Shown here: piece after piece, positions 1-8,802 of the stretch | How the letters are laid out: each line of letters starts with the position of its first letter | How positions within the stretch are numbered: the first letter of the stretch is position 1 | Origin: Pseudomonas paraglycinae | GTDB lineage: Bacteria; Pseudomonadota; Gammaproteobacteria; Pseudomonadales; Pseudomonadaceae | DNA length: 52,464 bases | Direction: 5' to 3' | Assembly: GCF_021601625.1 (NCBI RefSeq) | Contig: NZ_BQHR01000028.1 | Location: forward strand, 1-52,464 | The notes under the pieces: generated by a model | Told to the model about the DNA's origin: nothing | Seen by the model: the letters and a program-made list of their open reading frames with translations, nothing else | The model's database searches: none | Program-made: the position numbers and the translations under genes

Positions 1-1
1 C

Positions 2-3000
2 GGCAATGCCGCCGGTGGCATTTACAATGCTTCGACCGGCACCCTGAAAATCGTCGGCACCTCGGTCATCAGCAACAACCTCGGTGCGGGGGGCGGCGGT
101 GGTGGTGGCGGCGGACTGGGCAGCAATGCTTCCAACGGCGGCATCGCCGGGCGCGGCGTCGGCGCCATCTGGAACCAGGGCGGCACGGTGCTTATCACGG
201 CGGCCAACTTCGCCGCCATCAGCGGCAACGCCGCAGGCAGCGGTGCCGGTGGTACGGCATCGGGTGGTGGCACAAACGGTACTTCACCGGCCGCTGTCTC
301 GGCGATCTACAACAACGGCGGCACGCTCAACACCGCCTACGTGGAGCCGCCGACCGCGACTATCGTGATGGCCGACACGGCCCTGAAAATCGGCGAAACC
401 TCGCTGGTGACCATCACCTTCAGCCGGGCGGTGACCGGGTTCACCAACGCCGACCTGACGATTGCCAACGGCACGCTGACATCAGTGAGCAGCAGCGACG
501 GCGGCCTGACCTGGACGGCAACCTTCACGCCGACCAACAACATTACCGACAGCACCAACCTGATCACCCTCGACAACACCGGGGTGACCGCGATCAACGA
601 CGGCGTGGCGGGTGTCGGTACGACCAACTCCGTCAACTACGCCATCGACACCGCGCGGCCGACCGTGACCATCGTGATGTCCGATACGGCGTTGAAGATC
701 GGCGATACGTCGCTGGTGACTTTCACCTTCAGTGAAGCGGTGACCGGTTTCACCAACGCCGATCTGTCTATCGCCAACGGCACGTTGAGCGCAGTGAGCA
801 GCAGCGACGGCGGCATCACCTGGACCGGAACGTTCACCCCGAGCGCCAGCATCAGCGATACCACCAACCTGATTACCCTGGACAACACCGGTATCGCCGA
901 CCTTGCCGGTAACGCCGGCACCGGCACCACCGATTCGGTCAATTATGCGATCGATACCGTGCGGCCGACGGCAACCATTGTGGTGGCCGACACCAATCTG
1001 GCGGGCGGTGAAACCTCGCTGGTGACCATCACCTTCAGCGAAGCGGTCAGCGGCCTCACCACCGCCGACCTGACCGTGGCCAACGGGACCCTGAGCGGTT
1101 TGAGCAGCAGTGACGGCGGCATCACCTGGACCGCCATGCTGACGCCGACCACCAACATTACCGACACCACCAACCTGGTCACCCTGGATAACACCGGGGT
1201 TGTCGATCTCGCCGGCAACGCCGGCAGTGGCACCACCAATTCCAACAATTACGCGATCGACACCGCGCGTCCGACCGCGACCATCGTGGTCGCAGACACC
1301 GCGCTGAAAATCGGCGAAACCTCGCTGGTGACTATCACCTTCAGCGAAGCGGTGACCGGTTTCACCAACGCCGACCTGACCATTGCCAACGGCACGCTGA
1401 CTGCCGTGAGCAGCAGCGACGGCGGCATTACCTGGACGGCGACATTCACGCCGACCGCCAGCATCACCGACGCGACCAACCTGATCACGCTGAACAACAC
1501 CGGCATCGCTGATCTGAACGGCAACGCCGGCAGCGGCACCACCGACTCCAACAACTACGCCATCGATACCGTGCGCCCGACCGCGACCATCGTGGTGGCC
1601 GACAACAACCTGCGGATCGGTGAAACCTCGCTGGTGACCATCACTTTCAGCGAAGCGGTCAGCGGTTTCACCAATGCCGATCTGACGATTGCCAACGGCA
1701 CCTTGAGCGCAGTCAGCAGCAGCGACGGCGGCATCACCTGGACGGCGACGTTCACCCCGAGCGCCAGCATCACCGATACCACCAACCTGATCACCCTGGA
1801 CAACACCGGCATCGTCGACCTGGCGGGCAACGCCGGTAGCGGCACCACCGATTCGAACAATTATGCGATCGATACGGTGCGGCCAACCGCGACCATCGTG
1901 GTGGCCGACAGCAACCTCACTGCCGGCGAAACCTCGCTGGTGACCATCACCTTCAGCGAAGCGGTCAGCGGTTTCACCAACGCCGACCTGACGATTGCCA
2001 ACGGTACGCTGACCGCCGTGAGCAGCAGTGACGGCGGCATCACCTGGACTGCGACGTTCACGCCGAACGTGGGCGTCAATGACGCGACCAACCTGATCAC
2101 CCTGGCAAATACCGGCATCGCCGACCTTTCGGGCAACACCGGCAGCGGCACGACCAACTCCAATAACTACACCATCGACACCGTGGTGCCGACCGCGACC
2201 ATTGTCGTGGCGGACTCCAGCCTGAAAATCGGCGAAACCTCGCTGGTGACCATCACCTTCAGTGAGGCCGTGACCGGTTTCACCAACGCCGACCTGACCA
2301 TCGCCAACGGCACGCTCAGCGCGGTCAGCAGCAGCGACGGCGGCATTACCTGGACGGCCACGTTCACGCCGACCACCAATATCACCGACGCCACCAACCT
2401 GATCACGCTGGACAACACTGGCGTGCAGAACCTGTCGGGCAATGCCGGCAGCGGCACCACCGATTCGAACAACTATTCAATCGACACGGTGCGTCCGACC
2501 GCCACCATCGTGGTCGCCGACACGGCGCTCGGCGTCGGCCAGACCAGCCTGGTGACCATCACCTTCAGCGAAGCCGTGACCGGTTTCACCAACGCCGACC
2601 TGACGATCGCCAACGGTACGCTGAGCGCGGTCAGCAGCAGCGACGGCGGCATCACCTGGACGGCGACGTTCACGCCGGCGGCGGGCATCACCGATACCAC
2701 CAACCTGATCACCCTGGATAACACCGGCATCACCGACCTGGCAGGCAACGCCGGCAGCGGCACCACCGATTCCAACAACTATGCGGTCGACAGTCAGCGT
2801 CCGACGGCGACCATCGTCATGAGCGACATTGACCTGCGTCCCGGCGAAACCGCGCTGGTGACCATCACCTTCAGCGAGGCGGTGACCGGTTTCGATAACT
2901 CTGACCTGAGCGTCGCCAACGGCACGCTGAGCAATGTCTCGTCGAGCGACGGCGGCCTCACCTGGACGGCCACCTTCACGCCGGACATCGGTGTCAGCGA

Positions 3001-4906
3001 CCTGACCAACCTGATTGTCCTGAACAACACCGGTATCACCGACCTGGCCGGCAACACCGGCACTGGCACCACCAACTCGGCCAATTACCAAGTGCAGACC
3101 CAGGTGCCGACTGCCACCATCGTGGTAGCCGACCCTGCGCTCAAGGCCGGGGAAACCTCGCTGGTGACCATCACTTTCAGCGAAGCGGTCAGTGGGTTCG
3201 ACAACAGTGACCTGATCATCGCCAATGGCACGCTGAGCAACGTCAGCAGCAGTGACGGCGGCATCACCTGGACTGCGACGTTCACCCCGACTGCCAATGT
3301 CACTGACGCCACCAACCTGATCAGCCTGAACAATGCCGGAGTGACCAGCGTCTCAGGCAACAGCGGTATCGGCACCACCGATTCCAACAACTTCGCCATC
3401 GACACCGCGCGGCCAACAGCCACCATTGTGGTTGCCGATAACCGCCTCGGTATCGGTGAAACCACCACCGTGACCTTCACCTTCAACGAAGCGGTGATCG
3501 GGTTCGATCTGGGGGACATCAGCGTCGCCAACGGTTCGTTGTCAAACCTGAGCAGCAGCGACGGCGGCGTGACCTGGACCGCAACCTTCACGCCGACAGC
3601 CAACGTCAACGATCCGACCAACCTGATCCTGATCGACACCGGCGGCGTCCAGGACCTGGCCGGCAACCTCGGGGCGAGCATCGCCATCTCCAACAACTAC
3701 ATCCTCGACGCGACCCGGCCGACGGTGAACATCGTGGTCGCCAATCCGAATCTGGGCATCGGCCAGAGCACCACGGTGACCTTCACCTTCAGCGAGGCGG
3801 TGAGCAATTTCGACCTGTCCGACCTGAGCGTGACCAACGGTGACCTCAGCAACCTGACCAGCAGTGACGGCGGCAAGACCTGGACCGCGACTTTCACGCC
3901 GACCGCGAATGTCACCGACCCGAGCAACTTCATCGCGCTGGACACCAGCAACGTCACCGACCTTGCGGGCAACGCCGGCAGCACGGTGGCGGTGTCGAAC
4001 AACTACGCCCTCGACAGCGAACGGCCGACCGCGACGGTGGTAATCGCCAATCCGAACCTGGGCGTCGGTCAGACTTCGCAGGTGACCATCACCTTCAACG
4101 AAGCGGTGAGCGGTTTCGACCTGTCGGACCTCAGCGTAGCCAACGGCACTCTGTCCAACCTGAGCAGCAGCGACGGTGGCAAGACCTGGACCGCGACCCT
4201 GACGCCGAACGCCAACGTCAACAGCGCCAGCAATGCGATCAGCATCAACACCGCCGGGGTCAGCGACCTGTCGGGCAACAGCGGCAGCAGCGTCAGCAGT
4301 TCCGGCAATTACGTGATCAACACGGTGCCTGTGCCTCCTGTGACACCGACTACTCCGTTGATCGTGGTGACACCGGATCCGGAGTTCCGCAGCAGCGATC
4401 CGGTCGCGCCGCCGCCACCGCCGAACGTTCCGCTGCAGCCGATCGTCTTCACCGCGCCCACTGGCGACCTCGGTTCACCGCTGACTTTCGCGCCGTTGTT
4501 CGAGCAACGGGTGATCGGCAACGGCATCCGTCCGCTGGGGGATATTTTCATCAACCGCGGTGCATTGAGCCCGAGCTTCATTGCCCAGGTTTTCAGCAGC
4601 AGCGACAACCTGGGTGACGGTTCCGGTCATGGCTTCCTCGGGTTTGGTGGCGGTGATGGCGGGGTGTTCGGCAGCAGCACGCTGTCGAGCCTGTTCAATC
4701 AGGACAGCAGCACCGAGCGCGATTCGCTGAATGCCTTCGACCGTCATTCGATCAAGGGCGGCGATATTTCCCAGGGCCTGCGCGGTGTGTTCGGCGCGCC
4801 GACCCTGGGCCAGCAACTGCAACAGATCAAGGACAGCGAGCAGCACCGGGTCGACAACCTGGCGGCAGCACTGCAACAGGTCGGCATCAGCGAAATGCCG
4901 GCCTGA
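2..4906 (+). CDS. Large Ig-like repeat surface adhesin (5' end outside window)
   Basis: The reading frame is open from base 2, so the gene starts upstream and the ATG at 188 is internal; 1,634 residues are visible. The first ~110 residues are Gly/Asn-rich with motifs such as GGIYNASTGTLKIVG, GAIWNQGG and AIYNNGG and a run of nine glycines, resembling the PMP-type repeats of right-handed beta-helix adhesins. Thirteen Ig-like domains of ~102 residues follow (Big_12-like: TATIVVAD, TFSEAVTGF, ADLTIANGTL, SSSDGG, TWTATFTP, NTGI.DL.GN). A proline-rich linker comes next, then a ~150-residue Gly/Ser-rich tail ending in a charged helix. I see no RTX nonapeptides and no autotransporter barrel in the visible part. 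Role inferred: secreted or surface-bound adhesin, probably exported with the TolC-like protein encoded next. Exact secretion route unknown. Confidence 0.85.
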   Translation, partial: GNAAGGIYNASTGTLKIVGTSVISNNLGAGGGGGGGGGLGSNASNGGIAGRGVGAIWNQGGTVLITAANFAAISGNAAGSGAGGTASGGGTNGTSPAAVSAIYNNGGTLNTAYVEPPTATIVMADTALKIGETSLVTITFSRAVTGFTNADLTIANGTLTSVSSSDGGLTWTATFTPTNNITDSTNLITLDNTGVTAINDGVAGVGTTNSVNYAIDTARPTVTIVMSDTALKIGDTSLVTFTFSEAVTGFTNADLSIANGTLSAVSSSDGGITWTGTFTPSASISDTTNLITLDNTGIADLAGNAGTGTTDSVNYAIDTVRPTATIVVADTNLAGGETSLVTITFSEAVSGLTTADLTVANGTLSGLSSSDGGITWTAMLTPTTNITDTTNLVTLDNTGVVDLAGNAGSGTTNSNNYAIDTARPTATIVVADTALKIGETSLVTITFSEAVTGFTNADLTIANGTLTAVSSSDGGITWTATFTPTASITDATNLITLNNTGIADLNGNAGSGTTDSNNYAIDTVRPTATIVVADNNLRIGETSLVTITFSEAVSGFTNADLTIANGTLSAVSSSDGGITWTATFTPSASITDTTNLITLDNTGIVDLAGNAGSGTTDSNNYAIDTVRPTATIVVADSNLTAGETSLVTITFSEAVSGFTNADLTIANGTLTAVSSSDGGITWTATFTPNVGVNDATNLITLANTGIADLSGNTGSGTTNSNNYTIDTVVPTATIVVADSSLKIGETSLVTITFSEAVTGFTNADLTIANGTLSAVSSSDGGITWTATFTPTTNITDATNLITLDNTGVQNLSGNAGSGTTDSNNYSIDTVRPTATIVVADTALGVGQTSLVTITFSEAVTGFTNADLTIANGTLSAVSSSDGGITWTATFTPAAGITDTTNLITLDNTGITDLAGNAGSGTTDSNNYAVDSQRPTATIVMSDIDLRPGETALVTITFSEAVTGFDNSDLSVANGTLSNVSSSDGGLTWTATFTPDIGVSDLTNLIVLNNTGITDLAGNTGTGTTNSANYQVQTQVPTATIVVADPALKAGETSLVTITFSEAVSGFDNSDLIIANGTLSNVSSSDGGITWTATFTPTANVTDATNLISLNNAGVTSVSGNSGIGTTDSNNFAIDTARPTATIVVADNRLGIGETTTVTFTFNEAVIGFDLGDISVANGSLSNLSSSDGGVTWTATFTPTANVNDPTNLILIDTGGVQDLAGNLGASIAISNNYILDATRPTVNIVVANPNLGIGQSTTVTFTFSEAVSNFDLSDLSVTNGDLSNLTSSDGGKTWTATFTPTANVTDPSNFIALDTSNVTDLAGNAGSTVAVSNNYALDSERPTATVVIANPNLGVGQTSQVTITFNEAVSGFDLSDLSVANGTLSNLSSSDGGKTWTATLTPNANVNSASNAISINTAGVSDLSGNSGSSVSSSGNYVINTVPVPPVTPTTPLIVVTPDPEFRSSDPVAPPPPPNVPLQPIVFTAPTGDLGSPLTFAPLFEQRVIGNGIRPLGDIFINRGALSPSFIAQVFSSSDNLGDGSGHGFLGFGGGDGGVFGSSTLSSLFNQDSSTERDSLNAFDRHSIKGGDISQGLRGVFGAPTLGQQLQQIKDSEQHRVDNLAAALQQVGISEMPA
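346..4320 (+). repeat. 13 tandem 306-bp repeats encoding Ig-like domains
   Basis: The array has a period of 306 bp (102 codons), with unit starts recognisable at each TATIVVAD-like motif. Units 3-8 are very alike and share long identical stretches at the nucleotide level. Units 9-13 drift (FTNADL becomes FD.SDL; TIANGTL becomes SVANGTL; SDGGITW becomes SDGGKTW in the last two). Such arrays commonly expand and contract by recombination, so copy number probably varies between strains. Confidence 0.93.
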
Positions 4907-4954
4907 CAACACACAACAACTCACATATGTGCGGGACCTAGGGGCGATCCAGGG

Positions 4955-6469
4955 ATGAAGAAAAGTCAGAAGTTGTTCGGCGCCAGCCTGCTGGCGCTGG
5001 CGATCAGCGGATGTGCAGTGACCAGTGAACCGATCGAACGCAGTGTCAGTGAACAAAGGGCCCGGGCCGACCTGCAAAGCATGTACAAGGGCCAGGAGCC
5101 GCTGAGCGGTCCGCTGACCCTGCACCAGGCCATGGCCCGCGCGGTGAAATACAACCTCGAAGGCCGCTTGAAAATCATGGAGGAAGCGCTGGCCAAGCGG
5201 CAGCTCGACCTCGCCAGTTTCGACATGCTGCCGCGCATGGCGCTGGACGCCGGTTACGTCGGACGTAACAACGTCAGCGCCTCCAGCAGCCAGAGTGTGC
5301 GCACCGGCACCCAGTCCCTGGAACCGTCGACCTCTCAGGACCGCGACCGCGACGTCGCCGACCTGACCATGGTCTGGAACGTCCTCGATTTCGGTGTCAG
5401 CTACATCAGCGCCAAGCAGCAGGGCGACCAGCGCCTGATCGTTCAGGAGCGCCGGCGCAAGGTGATCAACACCATCGTTCAGGACGTGCGCTCGGCCTAT
5501 TGGCGGGCGATGGCTGCCGAACGCCTGCTCAAGCAGATCGACAGCCTGATGGCGCGAGTCGACACCGCCCGCCGCAACAGCGAAAGCATGAGTGAACAGC
5601 GCATCGGCGATCCGGTGCAGTCGCTCGGTTACCAGCGTTCGCTGATCGAGGCGACCCGGCAACTGGAAGAACAACGCCGCGCGCTGTCGCTGGCGAAAAC
5701 CGAACTGGCGACCCTGATCAACCTGCCGCTGGGCACCAACCTGACCTTGGCCACCGATGACGGTTACCGGATCCCGGAACTCAAGGTCGATCTGAGCAAG
5801 CTCGAACAGGAAGCCCTTACCAGCCGCCCGGAACTGCGCGAGCAGGACTACCAGACCCGGATCAGCGCCGCCGAAACCCGCAAGGCCATGCTGCGTCTGC
5901 TGCCGGGCCTGGAGTTCTCCGCCGGCGGGCACTACGACAGCAACTCGTTCCTGGTCGAACAGGGCTGGGCCGACTACGGCGTCAAAGTCACCTGGAACCT
6001 GTTCAACGTGATCTCTGCCCCGGCGGCTATCGATGTGGCGAAGGCCGGTGAAGAAGTCGCTGCTGCACGCCGTCAGGCGATGTCGATTGCGGTGTTGGCG
6101 CAGCTCTACGTGGCCAATGCCAACTATCAGGAGGCGCTGCGCCAGTTCAAGACCAACCAGCAACTGTCGGACATCGACGGGCAAATTGTCGGTCAGTTGC
6201 GTAACCGTCGTCAGGCCGACGGCATTGGTGAGCTGGACCTGATTCAGGGCGAGCTCAACACCTTGCAGGCCGACTTGCGGCGTGACCTGTCTTACGCCGA
6301 TCTGCGCAATGCCTATGGCCAGATCTTCGCCAGCGCCGGCCTCGATCCGCTGCCGGATCAGGTGCAGTCGACCGAAGTCCAGTCGATCGCCACCGCTCTG
6401 GCCAACCGCGAAGCCGCGTGGGCCTCGGGGGATATTTCGCTGCCGGTGGCCCATGCCGCCGCGCAGTGA
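4955..6469 (+). CDS. TolC-family outer-membrane efflux lipoprotein
   Basis: 504 residues. The N-terminus MKKSQKLFGASLLALAISGC is a lipoprotein signal with a lipobox ending at Cys19. The body shows the two-fold TolC/OEP pattern: long amphipathic helices (for example RRKVINTIVQDVRSAYWRAM and DLIQGELNTLQADLRRDL) with short beta segments between them (LEFSAGGHYDSNSF, VKVTWNLFN). It lies 48 bp after the adhesin gene in the same direction and overlaps the APS kinase gene at its 3' end. Known family role: trimeric outer-membrane channel working with a periplasmic adaptor and an inner-membrane pump. No adaptor or ABC/RND pump gene follows, so the partners are either upstream of the window or elsewhere. 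Export of the adhesin is inferred from position. Confidence 0.9.
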   Translation: MKKSQKLFGASLLALAISGCAVTSEPIERSVSEQRARADLQSMYKGQEPLSGPLTLHQAMARAVKYNLEGRLKIMEEALAKRQLDLASFDMLPRMALDAGYVGRNNVSASSSQSVRTGTQSLEPSTSQDRDRDVADLTMVWNVLDFGVSYISAKQQGDQRLIVQERRRKVINTIVQDVRSAYWRAMAAERLLKQIDSLMARVDTARRNSESMSEQRIGDPVQSLGYQRSLIEATRQLEEQRRALSLAKTELATLINLPLGTNLTLATDDGYRIPELKVDLSKLEQEALTSRPELREQDYQTRISAAETRKAMLRLLPGLEFSAGGHYDSNSFLVEQGWADYGVKVTWNLFNVISAPAAIDVAKAGEEVAAARRQAMSIAVLAQLYVANANYQEALRQFKTNQQLSDIDGQIVGQLRNRRQADGIGELDLIQGELNTLQADLRRDLSYADLRNAYGQIFASAGLDPLPDQVQSTEVQSIATALANREAAWASGDISLPVAHAAAQ

Positions 6470-7058
6470 CGTATTGGCGCCGACTGCCAGCATCAGCCGT
6501 GCCCAACGCGAGGCCCGCAACGGCCATCGCGGCACGGCGATGCTGCTGACCGGCTTGCCGGCGGCAGGCAAATCGACCCTTGCCCAGGCGTTGCATGCCG
6601 AGTTGTTCAGTCGTGGTCTGCAAAGTGTGGTGCTCGATGGCGATGGCCTGCGCGTCGGGCTCAACCGTGACCTGGGTTTTACCGATGCCGACCGCCTGGA
6701 AAACATCCGCCGCGCCAGTGAGCTGGCGGCGTTGCTGGTGGAGAACGGGCAGATCGTGATTCTGGCGATGATCGCGCCGTTGGCGGAACTGCGCGAAGTG
6801 TTTGCCCGCCGTTTGAGCGAGGACTATCGCGAAGTCTGGTGCAGCGCCGCGCTGGCGGTGTGCGAGCAGCGCGATCCGAAAGGGCATTACGCCCGGGCCC
6901 GGCGTGGCGAGCTGGCCGGGTTCACCGGCGTGTCGGCGCCTTACGAGGCACCGGCCCAGGCTTCGCTGGTGCTCGACACCGGCACGCTGACGGTCGAAGC
7001 CTGTCTCGACCGGTTGCTGACCTGGCTCGGCGAATCCGCGGTGTTGCCCAACGCATGA
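6453..7058 (+). CDS. Divergent adenylyl-sulfate (APS) kinase
   Basis: 201 residues from the ATG at 6453, which overlaps the TolC-like gene by 17 bp; the frame is open further upstream but only inside that gene. P-loop GLPAAGKST is at residues 34-42, followed by LDGDGLRVGLNRDLGF, ENIRRASELA, CEQRDPKGHYARAR and GELAGFTGVSAPYEAP, all in the order of CysC-type APS kinases. Known reaction: ATP + APS gives ADP + PAPS. Two usually conserved spots differ: DGDN reads DGDG, and the FISPFRADR-type segment reads MIAPLAELR. The enzyme may therefore have altered activity. PAPS is the sulfate donor for the sulfotransferase encoded two genes on, so a dedicated PAPS supply is the likely role. Translational coupling is suggested by overlaps at both ends. 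Confidence 0.85.
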   Translation: MPPRSDVLAPTASISRAQREARNGHRGTAMLLTGLPAAGKSTLAQALHAELFSRGLQSVVLDGDGLRVGLNRDLGFTDADRLENIRRASELAALLVENGQIVILAMIAPLAELREVFARRLSEDYREVWCSAALAVCEQRDPKGHYARARRGELAGFTGVSAPYEAPAQASLVLDTGTLTVEACLDRLLTWLGESAVLPNA

Positions 7059-7840
7059 GCCGGCCGGCGTTCTCACGGTTGCCAGTGACGGTGGACCTGC
7101 CGTTGCTGTTGCAGGCGCTGGCGGCGATTGAAGACGCTGCCTGGCGCGGTCATTTCAACACCGCTTATTTCGCCGGCGACTGGAGCGGTGTGGCGCTGAT
7201 TTCTGCCGCCGATGCGCTGACCGAACTGTCCCCCGGCAGCGCCGAACCCGTAAAGCGCAATCCTTGGCTGAATGACCGTCGCTGGCAGCAGGCCCTTCGG
7301 GATCTGCCACTGGACATCGTCAGTGCGCGGCTGTTGCGACTGGGGCCGGGCGGGCAGATTCATGAACATCGCGACTACGACCTTGAGGGCGTGGACGCCG
7401 ATTTGCGCCTGCACATTCCGCTGCTCAGTCCGCCTGCCGTGGACTTCTGGCTCGACGGCCAGCGGATGCCGATGGCGAAGGGAGAATGCTGGTTTCTCGA
7501 TCTCGCCCGACCGCATCGAGTCGACAATCGCGACAGCACGGTTCGGGTTCATCTGGTGCTCGATTGCCGCCCCGCGCCCTGGCTGGAGCAGATGATTGTT
7601 GACGGTTTGCCGAGCACTCCGCGGCCCGATGGCGCGGAGACGGCGCTGCAGCGTTTTCAACGGTTGCTGGTCACGGATCCGTTGCTGTCCGCAACGTTGC
7701 AGGCACTGCACGACCCTGACGCATTCACCGCTCAGACGCTGGCGCTGGCCGCTGAACGCGGTCTGCCCTTTTCCCGTGAAGAACTGCTGGCGGCGATGCG
7801 CAATGGTCGCCGGTCATGGAACGAACAATGGCGTCTGTGA
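7055..7840 (+). CDS. Aspartyl/asparaginyl beta-hydroxylase-like dioxygenase with C-terminal Nif11-like domain
   Basis: 261 residues, start chosen at the ATGA overlap with the APS kinase stop. Residues 1-170 match the Fe(II)/2-oxoglutarate aspartyl/asparaginyl hydroxylase fold: H105-R-D107 in IHEHRDYDL, distal His154 in ARPHRVDN, and Arg164 in STVRVHLVLD as the likely 2-oxoglutarate ligand. All three metal ligands are present, so it is probably active. Residues ~197-250 (LQRFQRLLVTDPLLSATLQ, then a D-P-A motif and GLPFSREELLAAM) look like a Nif11 domain, known mostly as the leader segment of some RiPP precursors. The substrate is unknown; a side chain in the neighbouring Ig repeats is a guess. 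The reading overlaps the sulfotransferase start by 25 bp. Confidence 0.82.
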   Translation: MSRPAFSRLPVTVDLPLLLQALAAIEDAAWRGHFNTAYFAGDWSGVALISAADALTELSPGSAEPVKRNPWLNDRRWQQALRDLPLDIVSARLLRLGPGGQIHEHRDYDLEGVDADLRLHIPLLSPPAVDFWLDGQRMPMAKGECWFLDLARPHRVDNRDSTVRVHLVLDCRPAPWLEQMIVDGLPSTPRPDGAETALQRFQRLLVTDPLLSATLQALHDPDAFTAQTLALAAERGLPFSREELLAAMRNGRRSWNEQWRL

Positions 7841-8802
7841 ATTTCGACGGCTGGCTGCCGATCCGCATCTGGAAAACCGCCGGGCAATGGCAGGTCGACT
7901 GGTGCTGGTTTGGCGACACACCGCTGCATCAGCCGTTCTTTCGTGAAGCCGTCGAAGACGCGTTGCGCCTGCCGTTCAATCAGGCGTTCCGCCGGCAAAC
8001 GCCCTTGTCGGCACTCATGGATTGGCAGGCGCTCAGTCCGGGTCTGCCGCCGAGTGCCTTCATCCTGCACGCCTCTCGTTGCGGCTCGACGCTGATCAGC
8101 CAGATGCTCGCCCGGCTCGACGATCACATCGTGGTCTCGGAGCCGCCGTCCCTCGATGCCTTGCTGCGTAGCGATCTGCCGGGCGAAGAACGCCGCGCGG
8201 CCATCGCTGGATTGCTCTCGGCGTATGGTCAGCGGCGGCGCGGTACGGAGCAGCGGCTGGTGATCAAGCTCGACGCCTGGAACATCGGCGAATGGCCGTT
8301 GCTGCAGGAATGCTTTCCCGATACGCCTTGGCTGTTTGTCTATCGCGATCCGCTGGAAATCGCCGTCTCGCACCTGCGCCGCCCCGGCCTGCACATGGTG
8401 CCGGGTGCACTCGGCGATTGTGTGCTGGACGACGATTTGCCGTTCGAGGGCAGCGAGGATTTCATCGCCCGGCGGCTGGGGCGCCTGCTGGAGGCGGGGT
8501 GGGTGCATTGCCGTGATTCTGCCGGGCTGGCGCTGAACTACAGCGAATTGCCCGACGCGATGAGCGGGCGGCTGGCGCGGTTTTTCGGGCTCAGCGCCAC
8601 GCAGTGTGAACAGGCGATGGCGGCGACGGCGCAGCACGCGAAGCAGCCGTCACAACCCTTTGTCGTCGATGGCGAACACAAGCGGCGCGAAGCATCGGCG
8701 CTGTTGCAGGCACGGATCGAAGATTGCGCCCGTGCGCCCTATGCCGCGCTGGAACGCTTGCGCGCGCTCACGATTTCGCCGACAGATCCGCCATCCCCTT
8801 GA
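7816..8802 (+). CDS. PAPS-dependent sulfotransferase family protein
   Basis: 328 residues from the ATG at 7816; a second in-frame ATG at 7828 is possible. The 5'-phosphosulfate loop is [13 protein letters not shown] (Ser87-Leu93 core) and the 3'-phosphate motif is [17 protein letters not shown] (Arg177, Ser185). Both are arranged as in cytosolic-type sulfotransferases. No signal peptide or membrane segment is visible, so it acts in the cytoplasm. Known chemistry: transfer of sulfuryl from PAPS to a hydroxyl or amine. It ends the operon of TolC-like, APS kinase and dioxygenase genes and overlaps the convergent slipin gene by 35 bp. The acceptor is not shown by the sequence; a hydroxyl created by the dioxygenase is an inference. 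Confidence 0.87.
   Translation: MERTMASVNFDGWLPIRIWKTAGQWQVDWCWFGDTPLHQPFFREAVEDALRLPFNQAFRRQTPLSALMDWQALSPGLPPSAFILHASRCGSTLISQMLARLDDHIVVSEPPSLDALLRSDLPGEERRAAIAGLLSAYGQRRRGTEQRLVIKLDAWNIGEWPLLQECFPDTPWLFVYRDPLEIAVSHLRRPGLHMVPGALGDCVLDDDLPFEGSEDFIARRLGRLLEAGWVHCRDSAGLALNYSELPDAMSGRLARFFGLSATQCEQAMAATAQHAKQPSQPFVVDGEHKRREASALLQARIEDCARAPYAALERLRALTISPTDPPSP

Noticed and set aside
337-4308. Series of ~101-codon antisense ORFs at 306-bp spacing
   Set aside because: They only reflect the Ig repeat period on the opposite strand.
346-4320. CRISPR-like periodicity
   Set aside because: The 306-bp repeats are coding and contiguous, with no spacers.
4475-6706. 743-codon antisense ORF opposite the adhesin end and TolC-like gene
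   Set aside because: It crosses three plus-strand genes, has no ribosome site or domain, and is low complexity.
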